Source: Charina bottae (lineage: Eukaryota > Chordata > Lepidosauria > Squamata > Charinaidae). Taken from it: DNA of 64,000 nucleotides. The stretch is taken from contig JALMGJ010000019.1 of assembly GCA_023362775.1 (NCBI GenBank), positions 456,501-520,500 of the forward strand. Reading direction: 5' to 3'. Below are positions 23,801 through 31,559 of this stretch, piece by piece (positions within the stretch are counted from its first letter, which is position 1; each line of letters begins with the position of its first letter). The position numbers and the translations under genes are program-made. The notes beneath the pieces were generated by a model. That model saw only the letters and a program-made list of their open reading frames with translations, searched no databases and had not been told where the DNA came from.

Positions 23801-24268
23801 GCCTGCTAAATTTTAATATGGATTGCTGATGAAGAATATCATGATAATTGATTCTTACAAAATGTTAAAACTATCAAATAAGGAAAATAGTTGAAGAATA
23901 TTCACTTGAAGAACATAGTAAACTGGCAATGTTTTATGGTTTTGTATGTTTTTGAATTTTAGTTGCACTGAGGAATGGTAGAGTTAAAGTTCATAACATT
24001 TTATATGAAGTTTTCCCAAGTACATCTTTGTTATAACCTTGACCTTTTCTGAAGTCTCCCACACATTATCAGCAGAATGGGAAAATCAGAACAAATAGAC
24101 ATTAACTTGTTCTGTTTGGTGGCCATAGATTTTTATAGGCATCAAATAGACGAAGAATTGGATCGCAGAGCCTTTCAGTCTATCTTTGAAGTGGTCTCAT
24201 CCCCGGGAAATCCTTATCATCGTCTACTGACTTGCTTACAAAATGTTCATAAGATCACACCATGTTGA
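602..24268 (+). CDS. HTT: HTT (huntingtin), C-terminal part, 16 spliced exons
   Basis: Huntingtin is a very large HEAT-repeat alpha-solenoid scaffold acting in vesicle transport, autophagy and transcription. Its C-terminal HEAT domain, which this window encodes, contributes to binding HAP40. Joined exons: 602-771, 2817-2943, 4892-4992, 5222-5376, 5633-5772, 7227-7309, 9364-9494, 10598-10727, 11889-12044, 14394-14584, 15083-15197, 18443-18656, 18876-18981, 20228-20390, 21003-21163, 24055-24268. The total is 2357 nt: 2 nt completing a split codon, then 784 codons and a stop. All introns are GT-AG, phases agree at every junction, and no stop or frameshift interrupts the reading frame. The product closely follows mammalian huntingtin to its C-terminus. 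The gene is 5' partial; exon numbers 52-67 are inferred by counting back from the last exon. Confidence 0.97.
1566..1740. repeat. Dispersed repeat, copy 1
   Basis: The segment starting near GTCAGCCTTGCGAGGTAG and ending with CTAGGGAGGGTCC shares its order of motifs with 54128-54275: a GAGGTAG/AAGGTAG start, CTTGCAAG in the middle, and the CTAGGGAGGGTCC end. The family was not identified. Confidence 0.5.
1960..2810. repeat. Triplicated unit with nested GGAT/GGAA/GATA microsatellites
   Basis: Three direct copies occur: 1960-2172 (213 bp), 2173-2504 (332 bp) and 2505-2810 (306 bp). Each has the same left flank (gtcttagtctgttctcg...), a central microsatellite and the same right flank ending cctctacgttg. 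Copy 1 has only GATA; copies 2 and 3 have GGAT, GGAA and GATA in order. Copy 3 ends 6 bp before HTT exon 53. Confidence 0.95.
2817..2943 (+). CDS. HTT: HTT exon 53
   Basis: The acceptor taatag ends at 2816 and the donor gtaagt starts at 2944. It begins [10 protein letters not shown] and ends YRINTM plus the first base of a Gly codon (phase 1). The acceptor's pyrimidine tract lies in the last copy of a triplicated repeat that abuts the exon (see 1960-2810). Confidence 0.96.
3940..3984. repeat. (ATTG)n microsatellite
   Basis: An imperfect ATTG/ATTT tetranucleotide run in the HTT intron between exons 53 and 54. No other feature was recognised from 2944 to 4300. Confidence 0.85.
4313..4412. repeat. 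(AATTAG)n hexanucleotide and AAT-rich repeat
   Basis: About nine AATTAG units pass into AATAATAAAT repeats. Confidence 0.9.
4590..4830 (+). mobile_element. LINE 3'-end fragment (L2/CR1-type)
   Basis: A GC-rich end resembling the C-terminus of a LINE reverse transcriptase (cggtggctgccccagccc...), then a GAGCCGCCTAGAGTC...GGCAGCCATATAAGTC tail and an AAAT-type repeat. Severely 5' truncated. Family placement is by resemblance. Confidence 0.5.
4892..4992 (+). CDS. HTT: HTT exon 54
   Basis: The acceptor ccttag ends at 4891 and the donor gtaaaa starts at 4993. Two bases complete Gly, then the exon reads [18 protein letters not shown] and ends EENQQE in phase 0. This stretch is less conserved at its C-terminal end than the flanking exons. 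Confidence 0.95.
5222..5376 (+). CDS. HTT: HTT exon 55
   Basis: The acceptor cttccag ends at 5221 and the donor gtattt starts at 5377. It begins [14 protein letters not shown] and ends LKALDT plus two bases of a split Arg codon. Confidence 0.96.
5633..5772 (+). CDS. HTT: HTT exon 56
   Basis: The acceptor taccag ends at 5632 and the donor gtacgt starts at 5773. One base completes Arg, then [14 protein letters not shown] and on to VPSLAPPTA, with one base of a Gly codon at the end. Confidence 0.95.
5880..6000 (+). mobile_element. LINE 3' tail with (AAAT)n
   Basis: GGGGGAGATGGGCGGTGACA followed by an AAAT array matches the 3' half of the hairpin-bearing LINE tails at 14701, 42135, 52683 and 62734. 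The rest of intron 5773-7226, apart from 6750-6960, shows nothing recognisable. Confidence 0.6.
6750..6960. repeat. Dispersed repeat (ggtgctctct family), copy 1
   Basis: The segment 6750-6830 matches 50613-50695 almost base for base (ggtgctctctgagccttg, then gcagacgtttcattgccagg). The copies diverge after aacatcttcagtgcgaaaa. Such segments are common in reptile genomes; the parent element was not determined. Confidence 0.7.
7227..7309 (+). CDS. HTT: HTT exon 57
   Basis: The acceptor tttcag ends at 7226 and the donor gtttgt starts at 7310. It completes Gly, then [18 protein letters not shown] and ends YKLGQ in phase 0. At 83 nt it is the shortest HTT exon in the window. Confidence 0.95.
8090..8230 (+). 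mobile_element. CR1-like LINE 3' end
   Basis: The segment ggattagatgatccccaag followed by cctttccagccttc resembles the CR1 consensus 3' end (TTAGATGA...CCTTCCAACC). Short and diverged. Between 7310 and 8090 nothing was recognised. Confidence 0.45.
8560..9215 (-). pseudogene. CR1 LINE reverse transcriptase fragment
   Basis: The minus strand encodes RT core motifs: [15 protein letters not shown], then [19 protein letters not shown] (CR1 consensus has AFD where this has AAD), within a continuous 87-codon stretch at 8854-9117. Homology continues on both sides in broken frames, including a YF-motif block near 8740. It is a dead retrotransposon copy within an HTT intron. Confidence 0.88.
9364..9494 (+). 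CDS. HTT: HTT exon 58
   Basis: The acceptor tttaag ends at 9363 and the donor gttttt starts at 9495. It begins [20 protein letters not shown], followed by an acidic run GEDEDDESD and a Ser/Pro-rich linker ending SPINS plus two bases of Arg. The acidic linker differs from the Glu-rich mammalian version, as expected for a disordered loop. Confidence 0.96.
9679..9849. mobile_element. hAT MITE copy A with perfect 8-bp TSD
   Basis: The ends are CAGAGCTTTCCAAA and TTTGGAAAGCCCTG (terminal inverted repeats). CACTACAT at 9671-9678 is repeated exactly at 9850-9857. The interior is a fold-back: 17-bp arms at 9749-9765 and 9770-9786 with a 4-nt loop, plus repeated GTGTGTCGC motifs. Non-autonomous, 171 bp, in the intron after HTT exon 58. 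The rest of 9858-10597 has no recognised feature. Confidence 0.9.
10598..10727 (+). CDS. HTT: HTT exon 59
   Basis: The acceptor ttgtag ends at 10597 and the donor gtaagc starts at 10728. One base completes Arg, then [20 protein letters not shown] and the exon ends SEVVRS in phase 0. Confidence 0.96.
10728..11888 (+). other. HTT intron, no recognised element
   Basis: The intron between exons 59 and 60. It has a poly-G run near 11148-11157 and a GC-rich block at 11160-11480 in which several overlapping open frames exist on both strands without family resemblance. Nothing further seen. Confidence 0.6.
11889..12044 (+). CDS. HTT: HTT exon 60
   Basis: The acceptor cttgcag ends at 11888 and the donor gtgaga starts at 12045. 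It encodes exactly 52 codons, starting [19 protein letters not shown] and ending KAAAVLGM. Confidence 0.96.
13051..13247. mobile_element. hAT MITE copy B with perfect 8-bp TSD
   Basis: It begins CAGAGCTTTGTGTGTCGGG and ends AGTTTGAAAAGCTCTG. CTCTAGGA at 13043-13050 recurs at 13248-13255. It shares its interior with copy C (GGATTCCGCGCAGGTC, then CTGTAAGAGTG) and lacks the CCAAAC of the left inverted repeat. 197 bp. Confidence 0.9.
14020..14370 (-). mobile_element. L1-like LINE 3' region
   Basis: An A/T-biased segment (tttaatattttattaaaag, an A-rich stretch, agcttccaatttcctc, then aaggggtttcc) is collinear with 61130-61440. Orientation is inferred from the A-rich end. It ends within about 45 bp of the acceptor of HTT exon 61. 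Confidence 0.45.
14394..14584 (+). CDS. HTT: HTT exon 61
   Basis: The acceptor cccccag ends at 14393 and the donor gtaggt starts at 14585. It begins [18 protein letters not shown], passes through [12 protein letters not shown] and ends LRGAA plus two bases of a His codon. Third positions are notably GC-rich compared with neighbouring exons. An L1-like insertion ends within about 45 bp upstream. Confidence 0.96.
14640..14860 (+). mobile_element. L3/CR1-like LINE 3' tail with hairpin and microsatellite
   Basis: TTGTTGTAAACCGCCCAGAG starts the conserved tail; the hairpin is at 14701-14736 (CCGCCCA/TGGGCGG outer stem, TCCCTCC/GGAGGGA inner stem). It is followed by (GGAT)n and (AAAT)n. Confidence 0.75.
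15083..15197 (+). CDS. HTT: HTT exon 62
   Basis: The acceptor caacag ends at 15082 and the donor gtatgg starts at 15198. One base completes His, then [19 protein letters not shown] and the exon ends SSGIIQ in phase 0. Confidence 0.96.
15440..15560 (+). mobile_element. LINE 3' tail remnant with (TTAA)n
   Basis: The segment gtagagatgggcagtgataa resembles the tail at 52700 (gtagagatgggtggtgataa) and is followed by a TTAA run at 15511-15558. No hairpin left arm is visible. Confidence 0.45.
15561..17331 (+). other. HTT intron without recognised elements
   Basis: The intron between exons 62 and 63, upstream of hAT copy C. Open frames at 15618-16052 and elsewhere show no family resemblance. A short (CCAT)n run lies near 16950-16970. 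Confidence 0.5.
17340..17659. mobile_element. hAT MITE copy C with perfect 8-bp TSD and internal tandem repeat
   Basis: It begins CAGAGCTTTCCAAACTG and ends AGTTTGGAAAGCTCTG. GTCTAGAA at 17332-17339 recurs at 17660-17667. Compared with copy B it contains an extra tandem expansion: the ATTCC...CAGGTCCT segment recurs at 17434, 17495 and 17551 (periods 61 and 56). 320 bp, in the intron before HTT exon 63. Confidence 0.92.
18443..18656 (+). CDS. HTT: HTT exon 63
   Basis: The acceptor gcttcag ends at 18442 and the donor gtgagc starts at 18657. It begins [20 protein letters not shown], continues [14 protein letters not shown] and ends LMLTCMYT plus one base of Gly. Confidence 0.97.
18876..18981 (+). 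CDS. HTT: HTT exon 64
   Basis: The acceptor tttag ends at 18875 and the donor gtagga starts at 18982. Two bases complete Gly, then [20 protein letters not shown] and on to [13 protein letters not shown], with two bases of Arg at the end. Confidence 0.95.
18982..20227 (+). other. HTT intron, GC-rich, no recognised element
   Basis: The intron between exons 64 and 65. GC-rich from about 19320; long open frames on both strands (for example 19653-20309 minus) fit base composition rather than a gene. Confidence 0.5.
20228..20390 (+). CDS. HTT: HTT exon 65
   Basis: The acceptor ttctcag ends at 20227 and the donor gtaagg starts at 20391. One base completes Arg, then [19 protein letters not shown] and the exon ends FMAKVLYK in phase 0. 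Confidence 0.97.
20391..21002 (+). other. HTT intron, no recognised element
   Basis: The intron between exons 65 and 66. GC-rich at first, AT-rich from about 20740. Nothing recognised. Confidence 0.5.
21003..21163 (+). CDS. HTT: HTT exon 66
   Basis: The acceptor ctgcag ends at 21002 and the donor gtatcc starts at 21164. It begins [19 protein letters not shown] and ends [10 protein letters not shown] plus two bases (AT) of Ile. The join to the terminal exon gives [14 protein letters not shown], matching the huntingtin C-terminal pattern. Confidence 0.95.
21164..24054 (+). other. Last HTT intron, mostly unclassified
   Basis: Most of this 2.9-kb intron shows no clear element. The stretch 22260-22990 has the pyrimidine-biased look of an antisense LINE coding region, perhaps RTE/Bov-B, but no diagnostic motif was found. 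A (GT)n run lies near 21868-21883. Confidence 0.35.
24055..24268 (+). CDS. HTT: HTT terminal coding exon 67
   Basis: The acceptor tctgaag ends at 24054. One base completes Ile, then [19 protein letters not shown], through [19 protein letters not shown], ending NVHKITPC with TGA at 24266-24268. The internal ATG at 24077 is not a start codon; the reading frame runs upstream of it into the splice site. Confidence 0.96.
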
Positions 24269-26130
24269 AACAGTGCAGAGAAAATATGAAATGAAATGGA
24301 AGGTTGACATTTGAATCTAACGCAATGGAGAACACTTGAAATTCTGGGCATCGTTTTTTAAATTTCCCAACCAAAATTATTACGCATGTAATCCATATGG
24401 AACATGGTTGCTGAACCAAGCAACACAAAACATGTTTTTGTGAGGAATGTATTAAAATGAGGTCCAGTAAGATATGGACAAGTGCTGAATGCAAAGCAAA
24501 TTGTTCATCTCGGCTTGAATTGATATATTGTCAACGCTGAACCTTGTGAGTTCTGCAGTATGAGCTCACAGACATTTAAAAAGCCCCCATGCTTTAGTTT
24601 CATCTAGCTGCAATTTGTAGTTATTTCCTAATGTTGCCAGAGAGGAAGAAAAGGGAAAAAGACACACATATATATATATATATGCTCCAAGCATTATTTT
24701 GATGCATAAGAGTGGAGAAATTAGACATATGGAACTATACTTCCTTTTTTACCTCTAGATTTAAAAGTTGAATCAATATATTGGTTTAAAAAATAGCCCA
24801 TGTAAATAGTTCTAAATCATGTATAGTATGTTAAGATACAGGAATGGTGTGAGGCAGGGAAGCACTTACAATTAAAAACAATATTTGCCACATATGTTGA
24901 ATAGCTTGATACGGTTTCCTATTGTATGTTCTTTAGGTCTATTTTTTTAATGCACTTCAGTGTAACATTTTAAACTCTGTATTTCATCTTTTGTATGTTA
25001 CTCTTTGAAAAATTTAAATATATTGATTAGTTTAAATTGGACATAAGAGAATTTTATGTAAGTGCTTTGGATTCACTTTGGATAAGCAACGGGGGGAAGG
25101 GACTTGACACTTCACGAAACCCTTTGAAGCGCACATTCTAGGAAAGCTTTCCTTACAATAAGCAGTTCGTGCAGCCATTTTTGGATAAGCCTTCAAACCT
25201 GCTGAGAACCCAGCCCGGTCCTCGCTCCTCTAGATGTGGCTCCAGGACCCGAGGAAGAGGCCAAGGCGATTATTCTGTGGCTGGCACAGGCGTGGGCTGC
25301 TGCTTCCTGAGGGGGACACAGCTGAGGATCTGCAGGTCAGAAGGGGGCCGGCGCAGAGAGAGAAGCTGGCCAGAACCGTGCCCCTGTCCCTCCCTCCCTC
25401 CCTCCCTCTCACGCACACACGCCCACGCCCTGGCACTAGGGAGTCTTTCAGCCACCCCCTTGCTTCCTCCTCTCCTTTGGTAGGTCCCCTGCTTCACCGT
25501 CAGCCACCCTCCTAACTCCTGTGGCTGCCTCCTCCCTCCCTCCCTCCCTCCCTCCCTCCCTCCCTCCCTCCCGCTGACATCCGAAGGAGGCTCTCCCCTC
25601 CCAGCCCTGCCCCAAGGTGCCCACTTCAGATCCCCCCGGGGAGGCTGCCAGCAGGAGGCTGGCGTGGGCCCCGCTCAGGGCCTGCCTTCCCTCTGCTGGG
25701 CAGGCGCTCCTCGTGCTGCTGAGAGGCGCCACAGGACTACCCGAGAGCAAGAGACGCACAGCAATGGCCGGCGCCTGTCATCTTAAAGTGGGGGGCAACC
25801 CCCCGGGCTTGAGGCCGCAGGAAGATTCGCTTGTTTTCCTGGGTGGGACCGCTGGTGCCTCACTGTGAGGCAGAACAGGGTTGGGGAGTTCGGCATTTTG
25901 ATCTTCAGCAATGCTTATCTCCACATTTCTTGCTAGCAAAATTAATTTTTATCAGAAGGAATATGGACTGCGTTAGTGTATATAGTCTATGTAAAATATG
26001 TGCAACTACATTTGATGTATGCATACAGATGTATTTATTAAATGGAGTTTAAACTACTTTCCGTTTGTAGACCAGCTGTTATTTTGTATATGTGCATTAT
26101 TTAATTAAAACCAAAAGTGCTACATACTTA
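24269..26130 (+). other. HTT: Probable HTT 3' UTR
   Basis: This non-coding stretch follows the HTT stop. It has an AT-rich proximal part to about 25080, a GC-rich middle (25160-25870, with CCCT/CTCC runs at 25388-25410 and 25533-25571), and an AT-rich distal part. Variant polyadenylation signals ATTAAA occur near 24451, 24870 and at 26104-26109. Mammalian HTT has short and long 3' UTR forms, so more than one end is plausible. The 3' end chosen here is inferred. Confidence 0.5.
26104..26109 (+). promoter_or_regulatory. Candidate distal polyadenylation signal (ATTAAA)
   Basis: ATTAAA lies at the end of the AT-rich distal block, after which the composition changes. It is the last such hexamer before intergenic repeats begin. 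Its use is inferred only. Confidence 0.3.
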
Positions 26131-26740
26131 TAAATGGCCGTGGACACTATATGCGTGTGTGATACTTGATTTTGGACAGTGCCAGGGAAATACATACTTC
26201 ATAACACACCCTTCCTAGAGGAGTGGGAAGTCGCCGTTGAGATATTCCCGACTGCTGGGTTGTGCTACGGTACAGTCAGGGTCACACACTGGAGTGGGTC
26301 CAAGTACGGAACCAACTCTGGGCGGAAGAGGGTAATTCAGGAGATCGTCCTTACGCCGGTTCAGAGGACACGCCTGAAGCGGTTCTTTGCACTCTGCATC
26401 GGGCCTGCGCAACGTGCGGGCCACGGGCCACCCGCCAAGCAGCCTTGTGCCACCCACCAGTGTCTTTCAAAAAGTCAGTCCGTTTGCTGCCGTGGCCCCG
26501 GAAGAGGCACTGCCTCGCCATGCTCCGCCAGCCCGCCAGCCAGCCCGCCCTTTCAACACTGCCATTAGTTCTGCTGACGCAGAACAGAAACCAGGCCAAG
26601 CAATGGAAGCTGGCCAACTCTAAGGGCAAGTCCTCAAAAGCTGCACACAATTTCCCTTCAGCCATCCACATGACTCTGAAGAGTATTGTCCCCAAAGCTT
26701 AAGAAATTAAATTCTTGTCCTCTTCCTACGCCATTGGAGG
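26131..26740. other. HTT-MSANTD1 intergenic, no recognised feature
   Basis: Overlapping open frames on both strands show no family resemblance. Nothing else seen. Confidence 0.4.
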
Positions 26741-26751
26741 CAGGGGTATCG

Positions 26752-26904
26752 GCAGGGTGTGGTCCAAAAAGTCAAGAGAGCGGCCATGAGAGTGCAATTG
26801 ATGCTCCACCCATTTTGTATGTGCGTCTCATGTGCCTAAAAACATGCAGAGCTTCGATCCCCCTGTTGTGGCCGCCATCTTGGTTTTTTTGACCACACTC
26901 CGCA
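26752..26904. mobile_element. Candidate short inverted-repeat element (MITE-like)
   Basis: The left arm GCAGGGTGTGGTC...GGCCA is answered at the right by TGGCCGCCATCTTGG...GACCACACTCCGC, an imperfect inverted repeat of about 30 bp. No clean target duplication was found, so the element boundaries are approximate. Confidence 0.4.
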
Positions 26905-27254
26905 GCCACCTGTGATTGGCGCAAACCACGCACATGCATAAGGAAGCTGCATTCCCAGCTTGTAGCACTTCACTAAGAATTGGTGTGTCCTCCCTGGGAG
27001 TCGCGTATAACTTGGGCACCTCCAGAGGCATCACATGCACAAAGCCTGCCTGCACATTTTTTTTAACTTTCTGGACACACTGGAACCTGCCCAGGTTAAA
27101 GAGGGATCCACCACGGTCTTCTCCAGGATATCCCTGCAGACACTGCCAGGTGGTACCAAAAGCGCCACCTGTTTTCCCTGAAGGCTTCTTCAGCTGGGCA
27201 GCTTCTAGTCTGCACAACCATGACTATGAGGATAACACAGATGCTTGACACCCA

Positions 27255-28106
27255 TATTAGGCATGAAAGCCGGCTGGGTGACCTTGGGCCAGTCCCTGTC
27301 TCTCAGCCCTAGGAAGGAGCCAATGGCAATCCAGGAGACAGAGTTCTAGTCCCAACTTGGGCATGAAAGCCGGCTGGGTGACCTTGGGCCAGTCTGTCTC
27401 TCAGCCCTAGGAAGGAGCCAATGGCAAACTGGGAGACTGAGAGTTCTAGTCCTGCCTTAGGCCTGAAAGCCGGCTGGGTGACCTTGGGCCAGTCCCTCTC
27501 TCTCAGCCCTAGGAAGGAGCCAATGGCAAACCAGGAGACTGAGAGTTCTAGTCCCGCCTTGGGCATGAAAGCCGGCTGGGTGACCTTGGCCCAGTCCGTG
27601 TCTCAGCCCTAGGAAAGAGCCAATGGCAAACCAGGAGACTGAGAGTTCTAGTCCCACCTTGGGCATGAAAGCCGGCTGGGTGACCTTGGGCCAGTCCGTG
27701 TCTCAGCCCTAGGAAGGAGCCAATGGCAAACCAGGAGACTGAGAGTTCTAGTCCCGCCTTAGGCATGAAAGCCGGCTGGGTGACCTTGGGCCAGTCCCTG
27801 TCTCTCAGCCCTAGGAAGGAGCCAATGGCAATCCAGGAGACTTGAGAGTTCTAGTCCCACCTTAGGCATGAAAGCCGGCTGGGTGACCTTGGGCCAGTCC
27901 CCGTCTCTCAGCCCCAGGAAGGAGCCAATGGCAAACCAGGAGACCGAGAGTTCTAGTCCCGCCTCAGGCACGAAAGCTGTCTGGGTGACCTTGGGCCAGT
28001 CACTCTCAGCCCAACTCACCTCACAGGGTTGTTGTTGTGGGGAAAATAGGAGGAGGAAGGAGTATTAGGTATGTATGCCGCCTTGAGTTATTTATAAAAA
28101 TAATAA
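27255..28106 (+). mobile_element. tRNA-derived CORE-SINE with internal ~101-bp tandem array
   Basis: Eight starts of gcatgaaagccggctggg-like sequence occur at 27261, 27361, 27461, 27563, 27663, 27763, 27866 and 27968. Each unit holds a tRNA B-box-like GAGTTCTAGTCC and the MIR/CORE-like GGGTGACCTTGGGCCAGTC. After the last unit the SINE body continues (cctcacagggttgttg, cgccttgagttatttat) to an AAAG tail. The A-box head is missing (5' truncated). Confidence 0.85.
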
Positions 28107-28115
28107 AGGTGGGAT

Positions 28116-28203
<88 letters not shown>
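28107..28203. repeat. (AAAG)n microsatellite, SINE tail
   Basis: About 24 AAAG units directly follow the 3' end of the tandem-core SINE and form its tail. Confidence 0.95.
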
Positions 28204-28204
<1 letters not shown>

Positions 28205-28205
28205 T

Positions 28206-31200
28206 GATTAACCGGATGCACAACACAAAGTTCTCAACTCTGCATCTTCCAACTCAAGATCCCAAGGCCGAACTTTTATGACTCAGGATGCTGTAAGAAT
28301 TCATAGGTCCTTTCTGCAGATATACCATCTTATTCCCTCAAATTAATCTACTGTGTTTAGAATAATCAAGAGCTTTTCAGACTTCTCCATTTGCATTGTA
28401 CAATCAACAGCTTCCACAGAAAATGCCACAAAACACTCCTTCTTAACTAGCAAGGGATGAAAATCCAGTGTTTCCCCCACAGCTGCCTCCACTCGCCCAC
28501 CAGGAGGAGAGGGAGATGCAAAATTGGCATTATGTTCTCGGGGTGCATGAAAAAGATATTTACCCCAGGCTGTCTTAGCAGACACGGACTACGATGGAGG
28601 GATGTCCCCTTAGGTAGACTGAACGCATGGGGACCACCACGCTTCCTACAGCGACATTGACTCTGGGTCAATGTCAGGGTCTGGCTGAGGCCAGAAGGGG
28701 AGCCGGTCGGGGGGGAAGGGAAGATGCCGGTCGGGCGGGGGGGGAGCCCCGGATAAACCCGCGGGAAGGTGCCCGGAGAAGGGCCCTTTCCGCGCACAGA
28801 AGGCCCTGAGGCCGCTCTGGCTGGCGAAAGAGCCCCAATGGAAGGGAACACACAGCTAGCTAAACAGCTGAGAATAAAGGAGAGAATAAGAGAATAAATA
28901 GCTGGCTAAATGGCTTGAGCCGCGCCTGAGGGAACCCCCTCCTCCCACCCAACCTGGCAGGCCCCCTTCTCCCCCCCCCATTGGGGCCACGTGACCCCCA
29001 CCCTGGGCGCAGAAGGTGGGCGTGGGGTGGTGGGCCGGTGCTCCCCACTACCGCTACGTGGGGAGGCAGCTCCCCACCATTAAGTGTGGGTCAGCACTTC
29101 CCCGAGGCTCCAAGAGAAAAAGCGTTTCAGCTCCGCTCACTCTGTCCTCTCTCGATGCCGCTTCTGTCCTTTAATGTCACTCCTTCCTCTTCCAGGCTGT
29201 ACCTTGGCACAGATCAAGCTCTCTTTGGCTTCTGCGCTTGCTCTGCAGGTGAAGGGCCGCAAACAATCTACTGAGCATGCACATCCGCCATAAGGTGGGG
29301 GCTAATAGAATTTTAGTTCCAACACAGGGCTGCATTTCCAAAGCAGTCTCCTCTTGCAGACACGGGGGGGGGGGGGGGGCTGCACCACGTCCCCCCCCCT
29401 GCCCCTTTGCGGGACCGCTGCTGCCCACCACTCCCCTAACTGCTCTTAGGCCCTTGGTACAGAAGTCCCAGTTGACCCCAAGGCAACAAATTACATCTAA
29501 ATAGTTATTACCTTAAGAACCTAACTAGACATCCCAGTTGTTGTTTTTCTCTCAACCTTTTTAATTTCCTGCTGGATAATTAGGTAGAAACAAATAATGT
29601 AACTTCCCCACCCAATGAACCAGACTGCTCGGTCCTGTTGGTTTCTTCTTGCTCCTTTCGGGCTCCGAAACGGAGGGGAGGCCCTACGGATCCTTCACGC
29701 ATCTTTGCGGTTGGGGATGTGGAAGCTGCTTTGGGTGCAACAGCCTAAGAGTAAACCACATCTTTCATTCAACAGTCCCACGTAAACATCTGACCTTTGG
29801 GATGAAACAAGATTGCTTAAGTTTATAGATTAATCATGTCGTTTGTTTTAAGGATTTTTTGAAATTCCTGGTCCTTGTCTCACTTACAGATGTTGGCCTG
29901 AAGAGAATCCAAGTTAACCATGCTAAAATGAAAGCTTTGGTTTTTGGAAAATGATCAGATGTGTTGATAGACTGTCCAAGGCTCTGCCCTAGAACAATAT
30001 GGATAGTTTAAATACTTGGGAATTTGTTTCCTGACACGCTCTATCGGTCATGTTAAAATAGCAGCAGCAATGACAACAGGGCTTAGTTTAAAATGTTCCT
30101 ACTGTATAGAAAAGGGGGGATATTTTCACCTCAAGTTTAAAACTCTGCCAAAGTAAGATTCTGTCCCAGATTTTATACGGGTTGAAAACTGAGGTTGCAA
30201 TCATCCCTTTATCCCGCTTCTGGAAACAATATAAAACCATTTTTAAAACAACAGTTGGTGCTTCCACCAATAATTTATCAGCGCTTCAAAGTGTTGCATA
30301 TCTTTCCGCGTTGGCACTCAGTAATTTACTCCTGCGCCCTTCCTGAATCCCTATGAACCCTCTTTTGGAAACATTCTTGCCTGCTTTTTGTCACATGACT
30401 GTCAATCAACCAGAAAGAGCAACAGACCCCTGACGCCCATTGAAACCGATATTTCGGAGATCAATATTCCTCCCGAATTCGTAGTCTAGAAAGAAAGCAG
30501 CCAATGGTCTCCACCTGGATGGGGCCCGAGCACCCATCTGCAGACCTGCCACCGGCTTCCTTTCAGGCCCTCGCTTCATCCTCCCAGGCCGCCCCCGGGA
30601 AAGGTCAGCTGGATCCCTGCCCGCCCCCCGCAGGGCTCGCTGTCCCTTGGGCGGCCAAGAGGCCTGGGAGAGTCAACCCGGTGGGCAGGAGTGGGAGGAT
30701 GCGGGAAGGGAGAGGGCCAACGCGGAGGACGAAGGGTCCCTTGGCTCCCTGGGCCGGGGTCGGTCTGCTTGGCCAAAATTCCAGCGTTTGGGCCCATGGG
30801 TTGCCTCTTGCCTGAGGAATTGCTGCTTGTCACAGACATGTATGTTAATTGCCTGCGTCTCGAGTCTTTCGAGGACGTTAAGATTTGTGGACCCTTCGCA
30901 CATGGATGGCAACCAAGACTTGGGCAGCATTGAAAGGCGAAACGTACGTGGATTATCTAGTAAGGGATTGCTGATATATGTTCCTTGCTTTGAAAAGTTG
31001 CTCGTCTGATTAAGTTGAATTTAACTCCACATTTGTTTTGTGTTTCAAGAGACCTTCCCTTTCTCATTCATGCATATTATTTCTAGCAAATTTAAATGCT
31101 ATTAAATAACTCTTTGGCACGAGATTAACATAACAGAATATGTTATTTCATGGAGATGCAGCCGGGGAGGTGGAACCTGCCCTCCCAGCATTAATCGGTT
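28206..31200. other. Intergenic, mostly unclassified
   Basis: GC-rich stretches lie at 28640-29060, with a G run at about 29364-29380. The stretch 29840-30400 may be a decayed LINE ORF2 C-terminus (plus strand reads ILSQILYG then LSALALSNLLL), but the support is weak. Nothing else recognised. Confidence 0.35.
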
Positions 31201-31214
31201 AATCTTCCTGTTCC

Positions 31215-31505
31215 CATTTAGGGGGATGAAAGCCAGAAGACTGCTAATGTGGCTTTAGATTGATCGATGCACCTGCTCTCGGCTGTACCCCCATTATCTA
31301 GCCAGGCATTAAGAACGGTGGGTTTGGCAAAGGGGGTGGGGGTGGGGGTCAAAAGAATGATTGTATATGACTGGAAAGCTGAATCGACCCCCGATTTGTG
31401 GCAATGGACGGTTGCGTCGTTGGCAACCAATATTTGAATTAGAGCTTTTTTTGGCAAAGGGGGAAGGTGTAAAATTAACACAGTTTAATTTTAATATTAT
31501 ATTGT
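31215..31505 (+). mobile_element. L1-like LINE ORF2 3' fragment, copy 1
   Basis: A segment with tcaaaagaatgattgtatat, gtggcaatggac and related motifs aligns with 63700-63900, the second copy, where the frame reads AKRIITQHWKEKSAPDLYQW, similar to the end of L1-type ORF2. Both copies are 5' truncated. Confidence 0.45.
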
Positions 31506-31559
31506 GAACACGGTGGATTTCATTTTTTGTTGGCCGGCTTGTTATAATGACATAGCTTC

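Noticed and set aside
24077..24268. ATG at 24077 as start of a separate small gene
   Set aside because: The reading frame extends upstream to an acceptor and completes the huntingtin C-terminus in phase.
27255..28020. Regularly spaced ~101-bp repeats that could suggest a CRISPR-like or satellite array
   Set aside because: There are no short repeats with unique spacers; whole units are near-identical and belong to a SINE with a B box and tail, in vertebrate DNA.
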